From: Lachnospiraceae bacterium
GTDB lineage: Bacteria; Bacillota; Clostridia; Lachnospirales; Lachnospiraceae
Assembly (NCBI GenBank): GCA_017469945.1
Contig: JAFUFI010000002.1
Location: 124,001-188,000, forward strand
DNA: 64,000 bases
Reading direction: 5' to 3'
Numbering within the stretch: position 1 is the stretch's first letter; every line of letters starts with the position of its first letter. Below are positions 45,701-54,100 of the stretch, piece by piece. Made by a program: the position numbers and the translations under genes. The notes beneath the pieces were generated by a model. That model was not told the origin of the DNA, searched no databases, and worked only from the letters and a program-made list of their open reading frames with translations.

Positions 45701-45836
45701 GATTATTCTGTTCTGCTTGTTTTTTGTAAACAATACTGATAATATACTTAGGCGTACTTTTAGTATGTAGAAAAAGCCCCATGACGAGGTGGTATGCTCC
45801 CGGTATTCGATTATTCGAAGAAGGGAGGTGGTGTGA

Positions 45837-45950
45837 ATGACAGCATTCGAAATAGTTATGGTTATAATCGGAATTGTCGGATTAATAATCTCAGCTAATG
45901 TTGCTTTAGTTTCACTTCTTTCTTATATCAGCAATGATAAAAAGAAATAA
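45837..45950 (+). CDS. Putative holin-like type I toxin, 37 residues
   Basis: A very short ORF with a strong RBS (GGGAGGTG). The product begins MTAFEIVMVIIGIVGLI, is hydrophobic to near its end and finishes SYISNDKKK. This is the layout of the small membrane toxins of the TxpA/holin-like type I family. The following 100 bases form several stems (see next feature) as in loci with an overlapping antisense RNA antitoxin. Too short to be certain by sequence alone. Confidence 0.65.
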   Translation: MTAFEIVMVIIGIVGLIISANVALVSLLSYISNDKKK

Positions 45951-45955
45951 AAAAT

Positions 45956-46046
45956 GCCTCTCTCGTCGGCAAACGGGAGAGGCGGCTCATTTAATGAGCT
46001 AAAAGCTAATCTCTGTGAGCATCCACTTTGGAGTGGGTGCTTTTTC
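45956..46046. ncRNA. Structured 3' region of type I toxin, possible antisense RNA overlap
   Basis: Stems GCCTCTC/GAGAGGC (45956-45962, 45977-45983), GCTCATT/AATGAGC (45985-45999) and a terminator AGCATCCACT/AGTGGGTGCT with T-run (46018-46046). The antisense RNA would be on the minus strand; I cannot prove a promoter for it. The rest of the 45701-46148 gap shows only a plausible toxin promoter near 45718-45746. Confidence 0.5.
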
Positions 46047-46148
46047 TTTTAATAAGATAACACAAAACACAGTGTGTTTCAAGTACAATAGCACTAATAT
46101 AATGATTTCTTAAAAGATTTTTTATAGCTTTATTTGCGAGTGCAGGGT

Positions 46149-47255
46149 TTATTTATGTATCGTATATCTCTTATCTTCCAGCACATGGGCGGCGTTTTCC
46201 AGATCAGCCTCTGAGTAAAACTCGATGCGCATATTACCGCCTTGGTATTCGCTGTTGTGGATAATACCAATGTTTTTGATGCTTATTCCTCTGGTTGCGA
46301 GGAGAGTAGCGATTGTAGCAAGGGCGCCGGGTTCATCGGCGATATCAACGAAGAGACGATAGTTTACCTTGATGGGGCCGCTTCCGGCTACCGTGAAGGA
46401 GTCGCGGTATTCTCTTGCGGTGTCGAAAAGATGGTGGATATCTTCGCCGTTTCTTTCGTCCAATGAAGCGTCAATCGTCTTAAGCGAAGAGATATAGTCA
46501 TTAAGAAGCTTTCTGATGTTATCTGTATTGGTCATACAGATCTGTTCCCACATATCGGCGGAAGATGAAGCAATGCGGGTAATATCTTTAAATCCTCCGG
46601 CGGCGACGAGACGCATCAGACCTTCCTCGGAGTCGGAATCTTTTACGAGGTTTACCAAAGAGGCAGCGATTACGTGGGGCAGATGGCTGATCGCCGCGAC
46701 GATGTAATCATGCTGCTCGTAGGTAAGGACAAGAGGAATAGAATCAAAAGATTCCACCAAAGCGCGAAGCTCCGTGATTTTCTCTTCGGGAGAAAGAGGA
46801 GTGGGAGTAAGGATATAATAAGCGTTTTGAAGAATCGAAGCTTTTGAATTTGAGTATCCTACGCGCTCGCTTCCTGCCATAGGGTGACCGCCGATAAAGT
46901 TTTTCTCCATGCCAAGCTTTTCTACGGCTTTGTGGATGCCGGTCTTTACGCTTCCAACGTCCGTGATGATGCAGGAAGCCTTGATGACGGGCTTTAACAT
47001 TGCAAGAAACTCTTCATTCTTCTGTACCGGGGCGCAAAGAAATATATAATCGCAACCTGAAAATGCGTTAAATCCGTCATTTTCAAAATCAGACTGATAT
47101 ATGGCGCGGTTTATAACGCCGTCTGAAAGCGCCTCATCGAGGGAAGATGAGCTCCTGTTGTAAGCAATAATTTCGGCATCCGGCTGTTTCTCTCTGATAG
47201 CGCGGGCTACGCTTCCTCCGATAAGACCGAGGCATATAAAACCATAAGTTGACAT
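46149..47255 (-). CDS. tyrA: Prephenate dehydrogenase with ACT domain
   Basis: 368 residues. NAD-binding start GFICLGLIGGSVARAI; the GGHPMAGSERVGY and SHLPHVIAAS motifs identify prephenate dehydrogenase (tyrosine synthesis). C-terminal ACT domain at about 297-365 (DIADEPGALATIATLLATRG) for feedback by tyrosine. Its promoter (TTGCAA/TATAAT, minus strand, 47297-47325) is divergent from that of leuS. Confidence 0.95.
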   Translation of the reverse strand: MSTYGFICLGLIGGSVARAIREKQPDAEIIAYNRSSSSLDEALSDGVINRAIYQSDFENDGFNAFSGCDYIFLCAPVQKNEEFLAMLKPVIKASCIITDVGSVKTGIHKAVEKLGMEKNFIGGHPMAGSERVGYSNSKASILQNAYYILTPTPLSPEEKITELRALVESFDSIPLVLTYEQHDYIVAAISHLPHVIAASLVNLVKDSDSEEGLMRLVAAGGFKDITRIASSSADMWEQICMTNTDNIRKLLNDYISSLKTIDASLDERNGEDIHHLFDTAREYRDSFTVAGSGPIKVNYRLFVDIADEPGALATIATLLATRGISIKNIGIIHNSEYQGGNMRIEFYSEADLENAAHVLEDKRYTIHK

Positions 47256-47296
47256 AACTTGAATTTCCTTTGCGTTTTCTTTGGTAAATCAGCAAG

Positions 47297-47325
47297 ATTA
47301 TAATTAATCGATTAAATCTTTGCAA
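47297..47325 (-). promoter_or_regulatory. tyrA promoter
   Basis: Minus-strand TTGCAA and TATAAT with a 17-base spacer. Confidence 0.7.
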
Positions 47326-47340
47326 TTATTTTCCTTACCC

Positions 47341-47366
47341 ACTATACCGCTTTAAAGCGTTATAGT
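47341..47366. promoter_or_regulatory. 26-bp palindrome between divergent promoters
   Basis: ACTATA-C-CGCTTT and AAAGCG-T-TATAGT arms, palindromic except for one base pair. It lies between the tyrA (47297-47325) and leuS (47377-47405) promoters and may be an operator serving both, or a bidirectional terminator without a clean T-run. Confidence 0.6.
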
Positions 47367-47376
47367 CAACTTCCCA

Positions 47377-47405
47377 TTGAATTTAAACCCTGCATACAGT
47401 ATAAT
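47377..47405 (+). promoter_or_regulatory. leuS promoter
   Basis: TTGAAT and TATAAT at 17 bases. No T-box features are seen in the short leader. Confidence 0.7.
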
Positions 47406-47489
47406 TACGTAGTTAGGGGTAAAAGAACTTTGCCCTTTATCATCTTTATTATATGTGAATCAATAAATTTATATACAAGGAGTTCCGAA

Positions 47490-49901
47490 ATGAAAGAGTA
47501 TTACAATCATCACGAAGTTGAACCCAAATGGCAGAAAATCTGGGACGATGAGAAGGCTTTCGCTACCGGCGAGGACTTTTCAAAGCCTAAGTTCTATGCC
47601 CTTGTTGAATTCCCTTACCCCTCAGGACAGGGTCTTCACGTAGGACATCCCAGACCTTACACCGCTCTTGACATTGTTGCAAGAAAGCGCCGTATGCAGG
47701 GTTACAACGTACTATATCCTATGGGATGGGATGCTTTCGGACTACCTACCGAGAACTTTGCGATAAAGAATCATATTCACCCCAAGATCGTTACCAAGAA
47801 CAATGTTGAGCGTTTCAAGAATCAGCTCCACAGCCTTGGCTATTCCTTCGATTGGGACAGAGAGATAAATACAACGGATCCCGGATATTACCACTGGACT
47901 CAGTGGATCTTCCTCAAGCTTTTTAATGCCGGACTTGCTTACAAGACCGAGATGCCTATCAACTGGTGTACCTCATGTAAGGTCGGCCTTGCAAACGAGG
48001 AAGTTGTAAACGGAGTCTGCGAAAGATGCGGAAGCGAAGTAGTTCGTAAGGTTAAGAGCCAGTGGATGCTCAAGATCACGGAGTATGCCGAGAAGCTTAT
48101 TGAGGGACTTGACAGCGTTGATTACGTTGAGAGGATCGCTACACAGCAGAAAAACTGGATCGGTAAGAGTACCGGTGCAGAGGTAAACTTTGCGATTACC
48201 GGTAAAGAAGACAAGATCACAGTTTACACCACAAGATGCGACACACTCTTCGGTGCGACCTATATGGTTATGAGCCCCGAGCACCCTTATATCGACAAGT
48301 ATAAGGACTCAATCAAGAACTGGGACGCAGTCGTAGCTTACAGAGAAGAGGCTGCTAAGAAGTCTGATTTCGAGCGCGCCGAGCTTGCAAAGGACAAGAC
48401 AGGTGTATGCCTTGACGGACTTACCGCTACAAACCCTGTTACCGGAAAAGAGATCCCTATCTGGATTTCGGATTATGTTCTTATGAGCTACGGAACAGGC
48501 GCTATTATGGCCGTTCCCGCACATGATGAAAGAGACTGGGATTTTGCGAAGAAGTTTGATCTTCCTATCATCGAGGTTGTTGCAGGAAGCGACGTACCCG
48601 TTACCGAGAAGGTTTATACCGATGTTGCTACCGGAACCTTAGTAAATTCAGGTTTCTTAAACGGACTTTCTGTAGCGGACGCCAAGAAAAAGATGATCGA
48701 GTACCTCGAGGAGAACAAGATCGGACAGGCTAAGACCAACTACAAGCTCCGTGACTGGGTATTCTCCCGTCAGAGATACTGGGGCGAGCCTATTCCCATC
48801 ATCCACTGCGACAAGTGCGGATATGTTCCTCTCAAGGAAGAAGACCTTCCTCTTATGCTTCCCGAGGTAGAGAGCTATATGCCTACCGACAACGGAGAGA
48901 GCCCTCTTGCAGCTATGACCGACTGGGTTAACGTTAAGTGCCCTTGCTGCGGCGGCCCTGCTAAGAGAGAGACCGATACTATGCCTCAGTGGGCAGGTTC
49001 ATCCTGGTACTTCCTCCGCTATATCGATCCTAAGAATGACAAAGAGCTTGCAAGCATGGACAAGCTTAAATACTGGCTTCCTGTTGACTGGTACAACGGA
49101 GGTATGGAGCATACAACCCTCCACCTTCTCTACTCAAGATTCTGGCACAGATTCCTTTATGACCAGGGCGTTGTTCCCACAAAAGAGCCTTACGCTAAGC
49201 GTACCAGCCACGGCATGATCCTTGGCGAAAACGGCGAGAAGATGTCAAAGAGCCGCGGAAACGTTATCAATCCCGACGATATCGTAAATGACTACGGTGC
49301 AGATACCTTACGTACTTATGAGATGTTCATCGGAGCCTTCGACCAGGCTGCTTCATGGAGCGAGGACGGAGTTAAGGGATGCAGAAGATTCCTTGAGAGG
49401 GTTTGGAAGCTTCAGGAGATCCTGGTAGACGGAGATGAGTACTCTTCAGACCTTGAAGCCAAGATGCACCAGACCATCAAGAAGGTTTCAAACGACTTCG
49501 AGACCCTTAAGTACAACACAGGAATCGCTGCTATGATGGCTCTTATCAACGAGTTCTACAAAAAAGGCAGTGTAAATAGGGCAGAATTCAGCGCCTTCTT
49601 AAGACTTCTTGCGCCTGTAGCTCCTCATATTACAGAAGAGCTCTGGCAGGCAAACGGATACGAAGGCAGACTTTACAACGCTTCATGGCCCGAGTATTCA
49701 GACGAGAAGTGCGTAGAATCAACCGTTACGATCGCGGTTCAGGTAAACGGAAAGCTTCGTGCCACAATCCAGGCTCCCAAGGACGGAGACAAGGATGCGA
49801 TCATCGCACAGGCAAAGGAAGCTGCCGCTGAAAAGATTACCGGAAACATTATTAAAGAAATCTATGTTCCCGGAAAGATCGTAAATATCGTTTGCAAATA
49901 A
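47490..49901 (+). CDS. leuS: Leucyl-tRNA synthetase
   Basis: 803 residues from the ATG with AAGGAG (47477-47482). HIGH-type motif in [16 protein letters not shown] in [10 protein letters not shown], editing domain (about 220-410) with [13 protein letters not shown], and a zinc-type CTSCKVG...CERCG pair plus CDKCGYVP. Full length. Confidence 0.98.
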   Translation: MKEYYNHHEVEPKWQKIWDDEKAFATGEDFSKPKFYALVEFPYPSGQGLHVGHPRPYTALDIVARKRRMQGYNVLYPMGWDAFGLPTENFAIKNHIHPKIVTKNNVERFKNQLHSLGYSFDWDREINTTDPGYYHWTQWIFLKLFNAGLAYKTEMPINWCTSCKVGLANEEVVNGVCERCGSEVVRKVKSQWMLKITEYAEKLIEGLDSVDYVERIATQQKNWIGKSTGAEVNFAITGKEDKITVYTTRCDTLFGATYMVMSPEHPYIDKYKDSIKNWDAVVAYREEAAKKSDFERAELAKDKTGVCLDGLTATNPVTGKEIPIWISDYVLMSYGTGAIMAVPAHDERDWDFAKKFDLPIIEVVAGSDVPVTEKVYTDVATGTLVNSGFLNGLSVADAKKKMIEYLEENKIGQAKTNYKLRDWVFSRQRYWGEPIPIIHCDKCGYVPLKEEDLPLMLPEVESYMPTDNGESPLAAMTDWVNVKCPCCGGPAKRETDTMPQWAGSSWYFLRYIDPKNDKELASMDKLKYWLPVDWYNGGMEHTTLHLLYSRFWHRFLYDQGVVPTKEPYAKRTSHGMILGENGEKMSKSRGNVINPDDIVNDYGADTLRTYEMFIGAFDQAASWSEDGVKGCRRFLERVWKLQEILVDGDEYSSDLEAKMHQTIKKVSNDFETLKYNTGIAAMMALINEFYKKGSVNRAEFSAFLRLLAPVAPHITEELWQANGYEGRLYNASWPEYSDEKCVESTVTIAVQVNGKLRATIQAPKDGDKDAIIAQAKEAAAEKITGNIIKEIYVPGKIVNIVCK

Positions 49902-49951
49902 TTGGCTTTGCTAAATGCATCCGATAAAGAAAAACTTACCGGAAAGACAAA

Positions 49952-51043
49952 ATGGCAGGAAAAGTATACATTACCGAAGACGGAAAACCAAATAGAGCTA
50001 ATCCGGCGTCGGGAAACGGAGCCCGCGGGAGCGCGGCACCTACCGGAAACAGGCAGGCAGCGCCGGCGGGAAATTCCGTAAACAACAGATTAAATAATGA
50101 CGCTTTGGGTTACAGAGGAGCGATATCCTCTGCAGCCGGAGCGGGTAAAAGCGCTGGAACGGGGTCAAAGCGTTCGGCGACAGCAGATGATAAAGAGATT
50201 GAGGCTCTTGCCCGCAAGATGCTTAAAAAGAAAGAACAGCGCCGCAAGGGAATCTCCATAGCTGTGGCGGTTGTGGGCGTTTTAAGTATCGGATTTTTTA
50301 TTTTTTACTCAGTAGGAGATTACCATAAGTCTATCAGCTACAAGCCATACTCCGAAATCGTCAAAAGAGGAGAGACGGCCACCAATCAGGCATCGGGTAA
50401 TGCGGCAGACAGCGGCGTTGTCATCCATTACGATGAAGAAAAGGAGACTCCCGACGTACTTCCAAAGTTTAAGGACCTTCTTGCTGTAAACAAAAATATC
50501 ATCGGCTGGCTAAAGATGGACCCTGTTACTGAGAATGCAAAGGACGGTTTCCCTGTAGCCCAGACTACCAACAACGAGTATTACCTTGACCATGACCTAA
50601 AACAAAACAGTGACCGAAACGGTACGATTTTTATGGACTGCGCCTGCGACGTTTTAAAGCCCAGCACAAACCTTATTCTCTACGGACATCATATGAGAAG
50701 CGGAAATATGTTCGGACTTCTCGAAAAGTACCAGGATGAAAGCTACTATCAGGACCATAAATACATTTACTTCGACACCCTTTATGAGGAGGGCAAGTAC
50801 CAGGTTATGTATGTCTTCAGGTCACACGTTTATTCGGAAACGGAAGTGGCTTTCAAGTACTATCAGTTTATCGACGCGTACAGCGAGGTAGAGTTCGCCT
50901 CATATATGCAGGAGATGGCGAATATGTCTCTCTACGATACCGGAGTTGCGGCATCCTACGGAGACAGACTCCTCACCCTTTCAACCTGTGACTATCAGGA
51001 AAAGGACGGAAGATTTGTCGTTGTCGCCAAAAAGATCGATTAA
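49952..51043 (+). CDS. Class B sortase with long cytoplasmic head
   Basis: 363 residues. The first 95 residues are Gly/Ala/Asn-rich and basic, unusual for the family; one membrane helix at about 98-120; then the class B catalytic domain with NIIGWLKMDP, LYGHHMRSG (catalytic His), STC (Cys346) and Arg354 in KDGRFVVV. The neighbouring 1861-residue surface protein ends in PKTGD and is the likely substrate. Confidence 0.93.
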   Translation: MAGKVYITEDGKPNRANPASGNGARGSAAPTGNRQAAPAGNSVNNRLNNDALGYRGAISSAAGAGKSAGTGSKRSATADDKEIEALARKMLKKKEQRRKGISIAVAVVGVLSIGFFIFYSVGDYHKSISYKPYSEIVKRGETATNQASGNAADSGVVIHYDEEKETPDVLPKFKDLLAVNKNIIGWLKMDPVTENAKDGFPVAQTTNNEYYLDHDLKQNSDRNGTIFMDCACDVLKPSTNLILYGHHMRSGNMFGLLEKYQDESYYQDHKYIYFDTLYEEGKYQVMYVFRSHVYSETEVAFKYYQFIDAYSEVEFASYMQEMANMSLYDTGVAASYGDRLLTLSTCDYQEKDGRFVVVAKKID

Positions 51044-51069
51044 TTTTCATTTTCACTCTAAATATCTGG

Positions 51070-51121
51070 CAGGGCTAAACCGATATACAAATTGGATTAG
51101 TTTGACCGGGGATAGCCCCTG
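51070..51121 (+). promoter_or_regulatory. Structured leader of the large surface-protein gene
   Basis: CAGGGCTA (51070-51077) pairs with TAGCCCCTG (51113-51121) around a CCGAT/ATTGG stem. An alternative GGGG/CCCC hairpin with a T-rich follow-up (51108-51126) would exclude the outer pairing. Confidence 0.35.
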
Positions 51122-51189
51122 TCTTTAACGGATAAAATTTCAGATTTTGCTTGATAACGGATCTTAAGCAATTTATGAGGAGATAAGAT

Positions 51190-54100
51190 ATGGCAAGTTC
51201 GACTTCAAAGAAGCCTAAGCTGAGATTAAAGAAGCAAGTTAAACGGACGCTCGGAGGAATATTCCTCGCGTCCGCTGTTGCCGTTGCTGCAATACCCGCG
51301 GGAAGCAGACCCGGCGGTGAAGTAGAAGCTGCAAACGCTTGTAACGGAACAAATATAAATGAGTATTCCCTTAGTATGACCGGAACGGGAGCAACCACGC
51401 AGAAGCCACAGACAAAGGTACCCTACGTAGCCGACACAGATACCCAGGTATACAGTACCGGTGGTGGTGAGTTCCAGTTTGTGTATGTAAATGACGCCGG
51501 CGTTGATAACCCCGGTGAAGCTAACAAATTTGCGGTTATTATGGGATTTAATTCCGGCTACCTTGAAGGCGGAACTCTTGAGATACCCAATACCGTAGAT
51601 GTCTACAGACAGCTCAGTGATAATAACCTTGCACAAGGTAACTGCCTTGTAGGTAAATCCGGTAACTTCCTTTATTACGCCGAATCCGAGGAAACTACGC
51701 CCACATTTACTACGACCGACGTTACAAGTGGCTCAATCAGCGACTTGGAGCCTTTTAAGAATTATCTAAATATTTATAATGATTACGAAACAACCGGTGC
51801 TTTACATGCCCTTTTACTCCAGTACGATCAGGGCTATGACTACATGACAAAGACTCCCAACAGAATCAGAATCATCCTGGACAGCAGTACGGAGAACCTT
51901 GATCCAAACGATGAAACTAAAGTAATCTCGTACACATACAAGTACAAGATCGATCATTATTTCTACAGACCTTGCCTGTATTCAACTATCAGCGCTTGGG
52001 ATAATTATGCTGCTGACCAGCTCTACTATAATGACAAGGACGATCCTTCGGATCCCGATGATTGGAAGCTCGCCAAGGATGCCGAATACCAGAAGGTTGA
52101 AGGTATTGAAGTAAGATATATCGGTAACCAGTACGTTACATACGACACAAGCCAAAACGATTATAAGATAGCGGGAGATGTAACCTCAGGTGCTACAGGT
52201 ATCTTTGCGGGAGATAAGGGTGCGAACATCAAGACCCTTATTACGCATGAAAACCTTGCAGGTATAGGAGATTACGCTTTCTACAACTGCGTTGCTCTTG
52301 GCAGCATTTCCTTCCAGAACGGACTTATTGCTATCGGAAACCATGCATTCGAGGGTTGCCGCGGACTTGGACTGGTAAAAATGCCCGATGCTCCTAAGCT
52401 TCAGAATATCGGAGCTTATGCATTTAAAGACTGTGTAAGTCTTACGGGATTGTATATCCCTCACAGTGTTAACCTTCTTTGCGATGGTGTATTTGAGAAC
52501 TGCACAGGTCTTACATATATCGACCTTACAGGAGACCTTTGCGATCTTGAGGGAAAACCTGCCGCAGCCGCTGCAAATGTATCCGTTGGTGCGCAGTCAT
52601 CCCTTTCACAACTAGGTAACCATATCTTTTATGGTTGCGGAGCTTTAACACAGGTAATATTCCCCAGCAATCTTGGTGCGGGATACTCGCCTACCAACAT
52701 CAGACATCTTAATATCAATATGTTTGAGGATTGCCCTAATCTTGCAAAGATTACGATGCTTTCTCCTTATGTCGATTTTACAAAAGATACCCACGACGGA
52801 TGTAAATTCGAAGTACAGGATGATGATAACAATGCAAACACGGTTTGCTTCCATGATCAGCTTGTAAATCCTGAATTTTACTTTGAAAGTATCGATCCTC
52901 CGGCAGCTATACCTCCCAGCACAAATATCGGAGCTTTACATAAGCAGTGCCAGGATACCAAGACAGGATATGAGTTTACCTACAAGTATTACGGACAGGA
53001 AATGTACGAAGTAACCGTAACGGAAGAGGGCGGCGGTAAGGCTATCTACCAGGTTGACAATACCAACTCTCTTACGGGATTTGTTGCGAACGGAACTGTA
53101 AAATCTCTTACATTCCCCGAGCACTTCGGACCTTACCATATTGAGACGATTCCTGCGGGCAGATTCCAGGACAACTGTACTCTTGAAAAGGTAACATTAC
53201 CTTCTACAATTAACAGCATAGGAGATGCAGCGTTTAAGGGATGCCATAATCTTACTATGGTTCGTTTTGAAAACGACCAAGTTCAGATAGGAACGGAAGC
53301 TTTCAGAACTCAGCAGACACTGGCTCACAAAGCTGAATGCCCCGACCATTTAACGGGAAGTCAGTGCCCTCCTATTAAGGGAAACGATCCTAATGATCCT
53401 CATTATGATGATCCTCTAGTTCCGTTGTACTTTGTAACGACTATATCATCCGACTCGACGCCGTTTAACTACGCTATGAGCGAAGGCGGAAAGTATAACA
53501 ACAACCTTCAGAACGAGTCTTATCCTATACTCTTCAGCGGATTTCCCAATCTTTTGGAGATTTCCTACAACAAGGATAAAAACTGTGCTGAGCTTGTAAA
53601 CTTCCCTACGGTTTTGTCACTCCCTTCATATGCTTCGGCAAGTAATATTTATCTGAAAGATGAAGAGAAAGAAGCTATTAACCATTACCTTACAAACAAT
53701 ACCGGAACAACCTACGACAAACAGCTTGCCGATGTCCTTGCAAACCTAACTATCCCCAAGGGAGTTAAGTCTATACAGGACGGCCTCTTTGAGAAGAATA
53801 CCAACGGCACCAGCCTTGTTAAGATGGGGGTTATCTCCGAAGGCCTTACGGAAATCGACGTTGTTTACACGCCGAATACTGCATACAACGATTGCAATGT
53901 AAATACTTCAACCGGAAAGATTGATGTAACCTTCGACGGAATCGGAATTGTTGATCCTACGAAGAGCGATTTTGCGGGATGTGAAGGACTTACCAATTTA
54001 GAACTTAGAGGTGAAAGTAAAATCACAATCCCTGATTATGCTTTCTATGATTGTGAGTCTTTAGCTACAGTTACCATATCACAGCAGGTTGATTCAATAG

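Noticed and set aside
47256..47489. T-box leader before leuS
   Set aside because: No T-box bulge sequence or paired terminator/antiterminator was found; the transcript leader is only about 80 bases.
51044..51189. Cyclic di-GMP riboswitch ahead of the giant surface-protein gene
   Set aside because: The conserved GCAAACC and tetraloop-receptor elements are not present.
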